Positions 54,513 through 63,202 of a stretch of 64,000 nt of DNA are shown piece after piece. The stretch covers positions 1 to 64,000 of the forward strand of contig SLJY01000040.1 in NCBI GenBank assembly GCA_007134875.1, written 5' to 3'. The notes below the pieces were generated by a model. That model was not told the DNA's origin. It made no database searches and saw nothing but the letters and a program-made list of their open reading frames with translations. Origin of the DNA: Desulfobacterales bacterium (lineage in GTDB: Bacteria > Desulfobacterota > Desulfobacteria > Desulfobacterales > Desulfosalsimonadaceae). The translations under genes were made by a program, and so were the position numbers. Each line of letters begins with the position of its first letter. The first letter of the stretch is position 1.

Positions 54513-55208
54513 CTATCCGGTTTTTTCGCTGCGGATCAACAGGGTGGACGGATCGAGAAAAAAAGCGTCCTTGTCGTTTTCACCTGCAACCTGGCGTACA
54601 AAGATGCGTTCGTTTATCGGCTCCAGGCGGATCATCAGGTCGAACCATCCGGTGACCGGGACAAGCCGAACGGGGATCCTGTTTTCCTCCACCGGTTCAT
54701 CCCGGTGCGTTCGGACGGTGAACCAGAATACCAGGTTGTTTTCATTCACAAAGGATTTCAGACCGGATAAGGCCTCTTCGGAAACCTTTTCAAAATTGAA
54801 GTCATCGATCAGGATGACTGTTGGTATAAATATTTCCTGCGAGATCAGCTCGTTGACTCTTTTCTGGAGCTTTTCCACGCTGAAGGTTTCCGTCTCGAAC
54901 GTCATGATAAAGCGTTGATGCAGAAGGTTGTCGCCTGTCCGGCTGATACCCGTGTGCTTGCGCTCCTGGGAGAGTCTTTGGAAAACTTCGCGGTACCAGA
55001 GATCCACTTTGTCAACGGGATCCTGGGTGGAAATATGCAGAATGTTTTTCCCCCGGAGCATCTCGGCAACGGCCAGCTGAACCAGCAGGGCGGTTTTCCC
55101 GACGCCGGCGCGGGCGAAAATGGCCCCGAAGGTGCCGGGTGGTAACGCCTGCCCTTCAACGTTTTCGGATGTATCCGGAAGGATGGTGTTGAATATGTTT
55201 TTCAGCAT
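54513..55208 (-). CDS. RecA-like P-loop ATPase, unknown role
   Basis: 231 aa. GAIFARAGVGKTALLVQLA is a Walker A within a RecA/KaiC-like core; VILIDDFNFEKV is Walker B. No DNA-binding or partner domain is seen. Similar stand-alone proteins occur in deltaproteobacteria as hypothetical cytoplasmic proteins. It sits 18 bases downstream of fusA and 32 bases upstream of mnmA, so probably in their transcript. Confidence 0.65.
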   Translation of the reverse strand: MLKNIFNTILPDTSENVEGQALPPGTFGAIFARAGVGKTALLVQLAVAEMLRGKNILHISTQDPVDKVDLWYREVFQRLSQERKHTGISRTGDNLLHQRFIMTFETETFSVEKLQKRVNELISQEIFIPTVILIDDFNFEKVSEEALSGLKSFVNENNLVFWFTVRTHRDEPVEENRIPVRLVPVTGWFDLMIRLEPINERIFVRQVAGENDKDAFFLDPSTLLIRSEKTG

Positions 55209-55226
55209 CGATTCTACTCCTTAAAT

Positions 55227-57302
55227 TTATTTCGAATCGCGTTTTTTGGCGATTTCCTCCACGATGGAACGGGGAACTCCCTTGTATGCGTGAAATTCCA
55301 TGGTGAACTGCGCTTTCCCCTGGGTCAGGGAGCGCAGAACGGTTGCGTATCCAAACATTTCCGCAAGCGGGACATGTGCTTCGATGGTCGAGGTGGCGCC
55401 TTCATCGTGGGATCCCAGGATCATGCCGCGGCGTTGGTTCAAGGATGACATGATGTTTCCGAAGAATTCGCCGGGCGTTTCGACCACGACTTTCATGACC
55501 GGTTCCAAAAGAACAGGCCCTGCTTTTTTGTATGCCTCCTGGAATGCACCGCGGGCAGCGGCCTGGAATGCCATTTCAGAGGAGTCGACGGAATGCGAGG
55601 CACCGTCCGTCAGTACCATCCGGACGCCTGTGACGGGGTATTTCATCCAGGGACCTTTTTTCATGGATTCGACAAAACCCTTTTCACATGCCGGGATATA
55701 ATGCGTGGGGATGTTTCCGCCGGTTACCTTGTTGTCGAACTCGAACCATTGCTCTTCAGCCGGTTCCATATAGCCAGCCACCCGGCCGAACTGGCCTGCG
55801 CCGCCGGTCTGCTTCTTATGGGTGTAATCGAAGTCCGCCCGTGACGTGATGGTCTCACGGTAGGCCACCCGGGGTTCGCCGGTGGCGATTTCGCAGCTGT
55901 ATTCCCGGCGCATTCTTTCCAGGTAGATTTCCAGGTGCAGCTCGCCCATGCCGGAAATAAGCGTCTCGCCGGTTTCTTCGTTATATCCTGTGGTAAACGT
56001 GGGGTCTTCCTTCACGAATCGGTTTAAGGCTTTGGACATGTTGGCTTCCGATTTGTGGTCTTTCGGCTTTACGGAAAGGGAGATGACCGGGTCGGGAACG
56101 TACATCGACGACATGGAAATATTGATCCCGGGCGTCACGAAGGTATCGCCGGATGCGCAGTCGATTCCGAACAGCGCGCCGATGAAGCCCGCCGGGATAG
56201 CCTCCACCTCCTCCATCTTGTTGGCGTGCATCCGGACGATGCGTCCCACCTTGATCTTCTTGCCGGTCCGTACGTTGATCATGGTCTGGGATTTTTCCAT
56301 GCGTCCCTGGTAAACCCGGATATAGGTCAGCTGGCCGTATGACGTGTCTTCCAGCTTAAACGCGAGTGCCACGAGGGGGGCCGTATTATCGGGCCGGAGC
56401 GTGACCTTCTCCTCGTTGTCCTCGATATCGAGTGCATGGTTTTCCACATCGACCGGAGAGGGGAGGTAATAGCAGAATCCGTCCAGTAGCGGCTGAATAC
56501 CCTTGTTTTTATATGCCGAGCCCATCATAACCGGGGTAAGACCCCGGTTTTGTACTCCTTGGCGAATGGCTGTCCGGATGAGCTCCGGCGCAATGGTCTC
56601 TTCTTCCAGAATCGCTTCGGTCAGCTCGTCGGAAAACATGGATGCGGCATCAAGCATTTCCTCGCGCCTGCTTTGCGCTTCATCGGCAAGCGCCGCAGGG
56701 ATTTCGTCTTCCCGGACTTCCTGGCCGAATTCATCCTCGAAATAAAGGGCCTTCATGGTCGTCAAATCGATGACGCCCTGATGTTCGGACTCAAGCCCCA
56801 CGGGCATTTGCAGCACCACGGGGTTGTGGCCCAGCTTCTCCCGGAGCTGGTTTACAACCCGTTCCGGATTTGCGCCGCTGCGATCGCACTTGTTTATAAA
56901 TGCGATGCAGGGAACGTTGTAGCGTTTCATCTGCTGATCGACGGTGATGGATTGGGACTGCACCCCGCCGACGCCACAAAGCACCAGGACGCTGCCGTCC
57001 ATTACCCGGAGCGCGCGTTCGACTTCTATTGTGAAATCCACGTGTCCGGGCGTGTCGATAATGTTGATTTCATGGTTTTTCCAGGTGCAGTAGGTCGCGG
57101 CGGAGGCTATGGTGATACCGCGCTCTTTTTCCAGTTCCATGGAGTCCATCGTGGCGCCGACGCCGTCTTTGCCGCGAACTTCGTGGATTCGATGAATGCG
57201 CTTGGTAAGAAAAAGAATACGTTCCGTCAGGGTTGTTTTGCCCGAATCGATATGTGCACTGATACCGATATTACGGACATTCTTGATTTCATTGGATGCC
57301 AT
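55227..57302 (-). CDS. fusA: Elongation factor G, mtEFG1/spdEFG1-like
   Basis: 691 aa from ATG 57302. G1 [12 protein letters not shown] (Ser where classical bacterial EF-G has Ala), G3 [10 protein letters not shown]4 [10 protein letters not shown]; domains II-V follow ([55 protein letters not shown]). The DSGKTT and KMEEVEAI features match mitochondrial EFG1 and the spdEFG1 group of spirochaetes, planctomycetes and deltaproteobacteria. It catalyses ribosomal translocation. It is not in a str operon here. Confidence 0.93.
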   Translation of the reverse strand: MASNEIKNVRNIGISAHIDSGKTTLTERILFLTKRIHRIHEVRGKDGVGATMDSMELEKERGITIASAATYCTWKNHEINIIDTPGHVDFTIEVERALRVMDGSVLVLCGVGGVQSQSITVDQQMKRYNVPCIAFINKCDRSGANPERVVNQLREKLGHNPVVLQMPVGLESEHQGVIDLTTMKALYFEDEFGQEVREDEIPAALADEAQSRREEMLDAASMFSDELTEAILEEETIAPELIRTAIRQGVQNRGLTPVMMGSAYKNKGIQPLLDGFCYYLPSPVDVENHALDIEDNEEKVTLRPDNTAPLVALAFKLEDTSYGQLTYIRVYQGRMEKSQTMINVRTGKKIKVGRIVRMHANKMEEVEAIPAGFIGALFGIDCASGDTFVTPGINISMSSMYVPDPVISLSVKPKDHKSEANMSKALNRFVKEDPTFTTGYNEETGETLISGMGELHLEIYLERMRREYSCEIATGEPRVAYRETITSRADFDYTHKKQTGGAGQFGRVAGYMEPAEEQWFEFDNKVTGGNIPTHYIPACEKGFVESMKKGPWMKYPVTGVRMVLTDGASHSVDSSEMAFQAAARGAFQEAYKKAGPVLLEPVMKVVVETPGEFFGNIMSSLNQRRGMILGSHDEGATSTIEAHVPLAEMFGYATVLRSLTQGKAQFTMEFHAYKGVPRSIVEEIAKKRDSK

Positions 57303-57410
57303 CAGTAATACTGCCTTCAAAATTGTCGAATGTGATCAATTAGCTGCGGAATACCCGCTGTTCTGTGGGAGGATGCGCGCCGGTATCTTCCCCGGACTTT
57401 CATTGTATTT

Positions 57411-57487
57411 CGTGGCTGAACGAAAATCGTCTTTTCCGCCGCCCTTGACCTTGGCGAAAAATCCTGATTTTCGTTCGACCACTAATT
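57411..57487. repeat. Repeat family A copy, inverse orientation
   Basis: GTGGCTGAACGAAAATCGTCTTTTCCGCCGCCCTTGACCTTGGCGAAAAATCCTGATTTTCGTTCGACCAC, the reverse-complement layout of the other copies. It lies upstream of fusA. Confidence 0.75.
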
Positions 57488-57626
57488 AAAAAGCCGTTGA
57501 ACTCCCGGTTGGTTTCCAGGCCGGCAAAAGGAAAGTCGCTTGCTTTGATAAAAATTTGTTTTTATAATCCGATTCACGAGAGCTTGTCAAATGAAAAAAT
57601 GAATCACGGGATTTTTTTTGAAGCCG

Positions 57627-58073
57627 TCACGGCTCCGACTTTACCAGCCGGTCCAGGATTAATCCGAAAAAACCGGTTCCCTGGGTGGAAGAGAAGAGCC
57701 ATCCCATGTGAGTCATGCAGGAACTGCAGACAGCAACCTGCCAGGAATGGGGGGGGAACCATGAGAATTCGTCCGTGGGAGGCCCGGCAAGAGCACATCC
57801 GGGTGCGAGTTGAAAGCACCCGATTTCGAATACGATTCCGTGGGGATTGGCAAACGTGTGGCAATGGGCGCCATCCACTGCCGTGCGGCCGGATTCTGAT
57901 GTTATAACGGCCATACAGTTGCGGCACAGCAGCCGGTCGTCTTCCGGATCGGTCTCTTCTGTTTCCGGCTCTTCCGCCACTGTCGCGAGTTCGCCGGGGC
58001 TTTCCGTTTCCCCCGGCTGGCGGTTCCGGATCTTGAAGGCGAAAGGGCAGGGGATAGTGTATTTGTTACGCAT
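57627..58073 (-). CDS. CULT-domain (cereblon-like) protein
   Basis: 148 aa. After an acidic linker, residues about 48-140 show the CULT fold: LLCRNC and CSSC as the zinc-binding CxxC pairs, NPHGIVFEIGCF, and three tryptophans in SWFPPHSW and HMGW spaced 6 and 14 residues apart. These form the aromatic cage that binds thalidomide in cereblon; the same spacing is known from the Magnetospirillum CULT protein. The natural ligand in bacteria is unclear (uridine and cyclic imides have been proposed). Standalone gene; weak ribosome site before ATG 58073. Confidence 0.85.
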   Translation of the reverse strand: MRNKYTIPCPFAFKIRNRQPGETESPGELATVAEEPETEETDPEDDRLLCRNCMAVITSESGRTAVDGAHCHTFANPHGIVFEIGCFQLAPGCALAGPPTDEFSWFPPHSWQVAVCSSCMTHMGWLFSSTQGTGFFGLILDRLVKSEP

Positions 58074-58236
58074 CGGACATCGTCATTTGAAAAAAGAAAA
58101 TTGCAATCCGGATTCATAGCCATTCATCCCGATTGTATAATCCACAACATAAGGCAACGAGACCGTATTGTCAAAGCTGGGCAGCAGCAAGCGCGGGTAA
58201 TTGCATCGCCTCTTTCCCCCCAAAACCTATCGGATC

Positions 58237-58424
58237 ATTTTGGAGGGTCGCGGGGTTACCCTTTCGCAACTGTGAGTGGCCGCTGCCAGCTTCTACGGCT
58301 TGATAAGCCGCACCCTGAAAACTCGCTCCGCTCGGACATTCAGGGTGCCTGGCTTATCTTCGCCTCGAGCTGGCACAGCTCCTCCCAATGTTGCTCGAGG
58401 GTAACCCCGCGACCCTCCAAAATG
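58237..58424. repeat. Long imperfect palindrome (foldback/MITE-like)
   Basis: ATTTTGGAGGGTCGCGGGGTTACCCT at 58237-58262 is the exact inverse of AGGGTAACCCCGCGACCCTCCAAAAT at 58399-58424. Further pairing (CTGCCAGCTTC/GAGCTGGCAC, GGCTTGATAAGCCGCACCCTGA/TCAGGGTGCCTGGCTTATC) continues to a loop of about 21 bases (AAACTCGCTCCGCTCGGACAT). On the minus strand one arm reads LEGRGVTLEQHWEELCQLEAKISQAP then stop, which may be a coding relic. No other copy is in the window. Confidence 0.75.
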
Positions 58425-58826
58425 TGTCAATTTGTAGCCTTTGGTGCTGTAACATCATGAAACCCTGATCGTGATAATCCGGGTATATGATGCGCTTCCT
58501 TATATCCTTCCCGGGGCCGGTCATGGATTTTTTTAAATGCATACAGCATATATAAACAGGTCACTTTATAACTGTTGGGTTGGTTTGACGAAAAGTTATG
58601 TGGTATGTTGATATACATAGCGTATTTGCCGGCGCCGTCACCCGGATGGGGCGCATTCAACCCGGGTCGCGGGCGATCGTCCGTAAAAAGGCGGTGCAGG
58701 GAAAACCGCCTGGTCGGTCCCCGTTTGGACGAAAGTCTTCTTGACACGATATATAGCATGGTGCAAGCATGGATCGAAACGGACCCGGGGCCGGCTGCTG
58801 AAACGGAGCAAGAGGGATGTGACTCA
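58425..58826. other. Spacer upstream of asparagine synthase gene
   Basis: 400 bases between the palindrome and asnB. The in-frame upstream extension (from 58575) has no domain features and is most likely leader. No convincing promoter was found; TTGACA at 58741 lacks a good -10 at the right distance. Confidence 0.4.
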
Positions 58827-60731
58827 ATGTGCGGTATATATGGAATCGTCTCCGGGGTGCTCGATGAGAATACCCTCAGCCATAGATTGGCGGAAATGGG
58901 CAAAGCCCAGGAACACCGGGGGCCCGACGGCCGAAAAGAGGCGGTTTTTCACACCCCGGATGCCGATGGCACGCTGTTGGTGGGCCTGGGGCTGGCAAGG
59001 CTTGCGATCCTGGATCTTGTTACCGGCATGCAGCCGATCCGAAGCCGGTCCGACAACACCACCATTGTTTGCAACGGACAGATTTACAATTACATCGAAC
59101 TCGGGTCCCAGGTTTCCGACTGCGATTTTGTCTCCAAAGGGGATGTCGAGGTGGCACTCCATCTCTACAGAAAAAAAGGAGCTCCATTTCTCGATGAATT
59201 GAACGGGATGTACGCGGGGGCCATCTATGATCCCCGCGCCGCCAAGGTGCTTCTGTTCCGGGACCGCTTTGGCATCAAGCCGCTGTATTACGCGGAAAAT
59301 GAAAACGGATTTGCTTTTTCATCCGAAATCCGCCCCTTGTTCGGTGCGCTTTCCATTCGGCCCGAAATCAACCGGGAAAAGCTCCATGCCTACTTCACGT
59401 ACCGGTATGTGCCCGGGAGCCGGACGATGTTCCGCCAAATCCGCAGAGTCCCCCCGGGGTCGTTTCTCGTGTATGATCTCAACACGAAAACCATTGAAAT
59501 TAAGCGGTACTGGAACTACAATCCCGGAGAGCACAACGCTTCCTGGAGCCTGCCGGAGGCGTCGGAGCGGTTTTTCGGGATTTTTACCGATGCCATTGAC
59601 ATCCGGCTCCGCTCCGATGTGGAACTCGGCAGCTTTATCAGCGGCGGCATTGATTCGTCGGCCGTATCGTCCGTTGCCGCAACCAGAATCCCGGATTTGC
59701 GGCTCTATACCATATCGTTTTCAGAGAAAAAATACGACGAGCTTCCGCATGTAAAGCGCCTGCTTCGCGCCATGCATCCCCGGTTTGCAGGCGCACGGCT
59801 GGAGCATGCCGTGTGCGGGCGTACGGTGATGAACGCCCTTCCCGAAATCGTTGCTTCCGTGGAAGAGCCGATTTCTTTAGGCACCGTGCTTCCCACCGAC
59901 CAACTCTGCAGGCTTGCAGCCCGGGATGTCAAGACCGTCCTGACGGGGGAGGGGGCGGACGAAATTTTCGCAGGTTACCGGAAGTTCATGATCGAAGCGG
60001 CTGCAGCCGGGTTTTACGGGTTTACACCCGACAGGCGGCGGCAACTGTTAAAAGAATTTCCGGAACTACCGGCAATCCTGGCGGACAAAAACGGGCAAAA
60101 CGATCCCGGCGGCCGCTACATCCGGTCCGAGGTATTGTTCGGGCCGGAAGAGCGGAAGCGTCTGCTGGGATTTGAAGCAGGCGAGCCGCTTTTCGAAGCG
60201 GATGCAAGGCCTTTGCTTTCCGGCCGCGAGCATCCGCTTGATGCGGCCATCGCATACGAAACCCGTTTTCGCCTGCCCGATTACGTTGTTTTGCGCCTGG
60301 ATAAACTTTCCATGCGCCATTCGCTGGAGACCCGGACTCCGCTACTGGATTATCGGCTGGCGGAGTTTGCGGCAAGCCTGCCTGCCGTCATGAAAACCAA
60401 TCTCATGATGAACCGGGAGAAGTTCATTTGCAGCTATGCGTATCTGAAAAACAACATCCTGGACCCGGTATCGGCGTTTCGGCGGAAGCAGCCGTTTACG
60501 TTCCCTATGGCCGACTGGTTTGCCGCTCCGAATGAACTGCCCGGATTTATACACGATATTTTGTCCGGCCAAACGGTGGCCCGGCAGAATCTGCTGGACC
60601 CGGATTTCGTCCGGGAGATTGCTGCCGGCGTGTCCGGTGAAAACGTTGAGCCGCATACCCTCGTTTCCACCGCGGACAAGCTTTTTTCAGTGATCGTGTT
60701 TACATTGTGGGTTGAACGAATGATCCGATAA
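58827..60731 (+). CDS. asnB: Glutamine-hydrolysing asparagine synthase
   Basis: 634 aa from ATG 58827, chosen because the class-II glutaminase needs Cys at position 2 (MCGIYGIVSG). N-terminal glutaminase (EHRGPDGRKEA, NGQIYNYIELG), then the synthetase ATP-PPase (SFISGGIDSSAVSSVAA, LTGEGADEIFAGYRKF). Substrate usually aspartate with glutamine. Followed after 16 bases by a glutamate-cysteine-ligase-like gene, then a glutaredoxin gene. It may therefore amidate a peptide or thiol instead of free aspartate, which is inferred. Confidence 0.9.
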   Translation: MCGIYGIVSGVLDENTLSHRLAEMGKAQEHRGPDGRKEAVFHTPDADGTLLVGLGLARLAILDLVTGMQPIRSRSDNTTIVCNGQIYNYIELGSQVSDCDFVSKGDVEVALHLYRKKGAPFLDELNGMYAGAIYDPRAAKVLLFRDRFGIKPLYYAENENGFAFSSEIRPLFGALSIRPEINREKLHAYFTYRYVPGSRTMFRQIRRVPPGSFLVYDLNTKTIEIKRYWNYNPGEHNASWSLPEASERFFGIFTDAIDIRLRSDVELGSFISGGIDSSAVSSVAATRIPDLRLYTISFSEKKYDELPHVKRLLRAMHPRFAGARLEHAVCGRTVMNALPEIVASVEEPISLGTVLPTDQLCRLAARDVKTVLTGEGADEIFAGYRKFMIEAAAAGFYGFTPDRRRQLLKEFPELPAILADKNGQNDPGGRYIRSEVLFGPEERKRLLGFEAGEPLFEADARPLLSGREHPLDAAIAYETRFRLPDYVVLRLDKLSMRHSLETRTPLLDYRLAEFAASLPAVMKTNLMMNREKFICSYAYLKNNILDPVSAFRRKQPFTFPMADWFAAPNELPGFIHDILSGQTVARQNLLDPDFVREIAAGVSGENVEPHTLVSTADKLFSVIVFTLWVERMIR

Positions 60732-60747
60732 ATTACGGGATGGCTCA

Positions 60748-61674
60748 TTGGAAGACGTGTTTACCGAAAAATCGCTTGCCGAGACGTTTTGCCGGCATTA
60801 TTTTGATGCGCTGGCGGTCTGCCTGCCCAAAACGCATCGAACCTACGGATTCGAATACGAGTTTCTGCCTGCCGGCATGCTGGGAATTCAGGATATGGCC
60901 AGGATTGACCGGGTTCTGGAAAAGCTTGGCGGTCAGCAGGCCGGCGGGGACCGGGTATTTGAAAACGGTATGCTCGTGACGTTCGAGCCCGGCGGTCAGA
61001 TCGAATACTGCAGCCCCCCGCTGCATGCCGATGAGCTGGAAAAGTTCGAAGAATTGCTGTCATTTATCGGCTTTGTGAATGATCGGATCCGAAGCGCCCT
61101 GGGGATCGAATACCTGGCCGTCGGTTTTTTGCCCGGACGCGCCAATTACCCTTTGTGCCTGCGTTCGCCCCGCTACCTTCAACTGCACAGACGCCTGGCA
61201 AAGGCCGGAACCCGGGGGCATGAAATGATGAAGGGAACGGCTTCGATTCACCTGCATATCTCCATCGGCAATCTCGATGAACTGCTTCCCTTGTTTTATT
61301 TTCTGTGCGAACTTTCGGGGAGCGATGATTTCGGTATGTCTCCGGAACGCAGGCATATATGGAATCGCACGGATCCGACCCGGAGCGGCCCTCCTCCCTG
61401 CTGCTCCGAATCCCTGGGCGGGCCTGAAGCGCTTATCGAACGCTTGATCCGTTATGCCATGGAGGTCGTGGTTCTGGGGGAGGAGGTCCCCTTCGGGAAG
61501 TCGACCGATCGATCCTTTTCAGCTTTTCTTTACCACATGACGACCATATTTACCGATGTGCGCTTCAACCTGAAAGGCCCGACGCTGGAACTGAGAACCC
61601 CTGACAGCATGCCCATTGACAATTTCCGCTCCAAATGGCTGCAATTTATTGATATGGCAAAAACGATCCATTAA
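60748..61674 (+). CDS. Glutamate-cysteine-ligase-like protein (GCS2 family)
   Basis: 308 aa from TTG 60748. FGFEYEFLPAGML (YGFEYEFLP) and the PGGQIEYCSPPLHADE motif match the GCS2 / plant-type glutamate-cysteine ligase family, whose members ligate an amino acid to a gamma-carboxyl using ATP; further on TASIHLHISIGNLDELLPL and the C-terminal ELRTPDSMPIDNFRSKW agree. It is shorter than the 370-460 residues of canonical enzymes. It lies between asnB and grx. Confidence 0.72.
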   Translation: MEDVFTEKSLAETFCRHYFDALAVCLPKTHRTYGFEYEFLPAGMLGIQDMARIDRVLEKLGGQQAGGDRVFENGMLVTFEPGGQIEYCSPPLHADELEKFEELLSFIGFVNDRIRSALGIEYLAVGFLPGRANYPLCLRSPRYLQLHRRLAKAGTRGHEMMKGTASIHLHISIGNLDELLPLFYFLCELSGSDDFGMSPERRHIWNRTDPTRSGPPPCCSESLGGPEALIERLIRYAMEVVVLGEEVPFGKSTDRSFSAFLYHMTTIFTDVRFNLKGPTLELRTPDSMPIDNFRSKWLQFIDMAKTIH

Positions 61675-61729
61675 TTAATCAATCGATGGAACCCAGGCTG
61701 GGCTCAGCTTGGGACGAAAGGAGACAAAG

Positions 61730-61990
61730 ATGGCCAAAGTTGAAATTTATACGACCCTCGCCTGCCCGTATTGCGTCAATGCCAAGGAACTGCTGGGCCA
61801 CAAAGGGGTTTCCTTTTCCGAATATCGCGTGGAAGGGGATCCGGATTTGATGGCCGAGGCAAAAAAAAGGAGTGGGGGGCGCATGACGGTGCCTCAGATT
61901 TTTATTGACAATGAGCATGTAGGAGGGTATGATGAGTTAAATGCCTTGGATCGGGAAGGTAAACTCAACCCGATGTTAGGTCTAAGCTGA
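61730..61990 (+). CDS. grxC: Glutaredoxin
   Basis: 86 aa from ATG 61730 (AAAGGAGACAAAG upstream). IYTTLACPYCVNAKELL with dithiol CPYC, TVPQIFIDNEHVGGYDEL with cis-Pro and GG-D, all standard for GrxC. It reduces mixed disulfides using a low-molecular thiol. Presence next to a GCS2-like gene suggests a glutathione-type or related thiol is made. Confidence 0.93.
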   Translation: MAKVEIYTTLACPYCVNAKELLGHKGVSFSEYRVEGDPDLMAEAKKRSGGRMTVPQIFIDNEHVGGYDELNALDREGKLNPMLGLS

Positions 61991-62161
61991 TTTCTCATTT
62001 AATTTTTTATGAATTTTCGGCAGAATCAATACCACTTACCGCCGAAGCCGTTTTATCGGTGTCAATCTGTGTGATTTGCGGGCTATATTTTTGATTGGCC
62101 TGCGCCTTATATAGTGTCTGCAGATTCCGCAGTTGATCATTCTTTTTTTGGCCAAGCCTAA
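61991..62161. other. Spacer with possible relic ORF
   Basis: The minus strand from about 62165 reads GQKKNDQLRNLQTLYKAQAN...SPQITQIDTDK to a stop at 62007. It has no recognised domain and no good start, and may be a relic. Confidence 0.3.
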
Positions 62162-62319
62162 AACCTGATGTACTCGTGAAAAGTCTCGATCCGGCGGCTT
62201 TGTAAAAGTTCAAGATCAAGGCTTGCCGGGTTTCGAAGAATGCAGCGTACTTGGCGTACCTGAAATTCCTAGAAATTGCGCGCAGGCGCAGATATCGGAA
62301 TTTTACGAAGCCGTCAAAG
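62162..62319. repeat. Repeat family B copy
   Basis: CCTGATGTACTCGTGAAAAGTCTCGATCCGGCGGCTTTGTAAAAGTTCAAGATCAAGGCTTGCC... to CGGAATTTTACGAAGCCGTCAAAG. Same orientation as the 16.4-kb copy. It is the clearest representative of the family. Confidence 0.8.
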
Positions 62320-62422
62320 CCTGTTCAGCGCTATCCCTCAGTTCGCAGTAAACTAGAGCATCATATCCGCCCGGCCTCCAAGCCGGGGTGATGACGGTGT
62401 CATTGTTCAGAGAGGAACATTG

Positions 62423-62782
62423 ATGATGGAGGAAAAGGAAAATAGGCGGAAAAATACACGAGCTGCCGTCTGGGACAATGTAGTGGCAAGTGTGGAAATT
62501 GATGAGCCGTACAAGCAAAAAGGCAAAGGCAAGGTTACGATCAAGGCCCCTGTTCGGGATATCGGTTCCAAAGGGATGTTTGTCGTTTCCGAAGAGTCGG
62601 TTCCTATGAATGCCAAAGCGGAAATCAGCATCGACTTCGATTCCCGCCGTCCCGGCACACTTACCATTTCTGCCCAGGGGAAAACGGTCAGGCGATCCGA
62701 TGACGGATTTGGAATACAGTTCAAGAAAATCAACCTCAAGCACCTCATGGAATGCATCACGGGGCGCATGAATCGTTCCTGA
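62423..62782 (+). CDS. PilZ-domain protein
   Basis: 119 aa from ATG 62423. RRKNTR near the N-terminus matches the RxxxR and VRDIGSKGMFV matches the [D/N]xSxxG motif of PilZ, which bind cyclic di-GMP (here G-S-K-G with D-I-G-S-K-G). It is a single-domain protein, so probably a c-di-GMP effector acting on a motility or envelope partner. Preceded by GAGAGGAAC. Confidence 0.82.
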   Translation: MMEEKENRRKNTRAAVWDNVVASVEIDEPYKQKGKGKVTIKAPVRDIGSKGMFVVSEESVPMNAKAEISIDFDSRRPGTLTISAQGKTVRRSDDGFGIQFKKINLKHLMECITGRMNRS

Positions 62783-62802
62783 AGGCAGCGACCGGCAGTT
62801 TA

Positions 62803-62997
62803 TCAGCGAATTTTTTTCCGGTTTCCCCGGCGGGCATCTATGGATGACGCAATGGCAAAAGGCAATGTCGTGAGAAACTCAAACACAAATCCGATTGCTG
62901 CAATACAGTAGACAAGGGGCATCTTCACGGCATAAAACTTCAGGTTTTTCAATTTTGATGCCCCTCGATAGCCGTTTGCAGGAAGTGGCCGGTTCAT
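62803..62997 (-). CDS. Small membrane protein, hypothetical
   Basis: 64 aa. One hydrophobic segment (MPLVYCIAAIGFVFEFLTTLPFAIA) flanked by basic ends (KLKNLKFYAVK and DARRGNRKKIR). No family recognised; there is no strong ribosome site (ATAACAAAAA before the ATG). Confidence 0.4.
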   Translation of the reverse strand: MNRPLPANGYRGASKLKNLKFYAVKMPLVYCIAAIGFVFEFLTTLPFAIASSIDARRGNRKKIR

Positions 62998-63047
62998 TTT
63001 TTGTTATGAGCTTTTGAGATGTCAGGCGCGTTTACCGGACCATAACG

Positions 63048-63083
63048 AAAGAGGGTCTTTCCGAAATCGGCAAGACCCTCTTT
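63048..63083 (-). terminator. Terminator after tRNA-Leu
   Basis: AAAGAGGGTCTT ... AAGACCCTCTTT, 12-bp stem with a ~12-base loop, about 15 bases beyond the 3' end of the tRNA gene. It also could serve the plus strand. Confidence 0.75.
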
Positions 63084-63097
63084 GTATTCATACATTA

Positions 63098-63185
63098 TGG
63101 TGCCGAAGGCCGGATTTGAACCGGCACGGGCGTAGCCCACTACCCCCTCAAGATAGCGTGTCTACCAAATTCCACCACTTCGGCA
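63098..63185 (-). tRNA. tRNA-Leu(GAG)
   Basis: Reading the minus strand: TGCCGAAGTGGTGGAATTTGG..., acceptor TGCCGAAG/CTTCGGCA, anticodon stem CTATC/GGTAG around the loop TTGAGGG (anticodon GAG), long variable arm typical of Leu, GGTTCAAATCC T-arm, and an encoded CCA. It reads CUC/CUU codons. It follows tpiA and secG. Confidence 0.95.
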
Positions 63186-63202
63186 TGCTCTTTATACCAC
63201 TA

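Noticed and set aside
58575-58826. N-terminal extension of AsnB
   Set aside because: Class-II glutaminase requires Cys at position 2, fixing the start at 58827.
62007-62219. 70-aa minus-strand ORF
   Set aside because: Starts inside repeat B, no domain; at most a relic.
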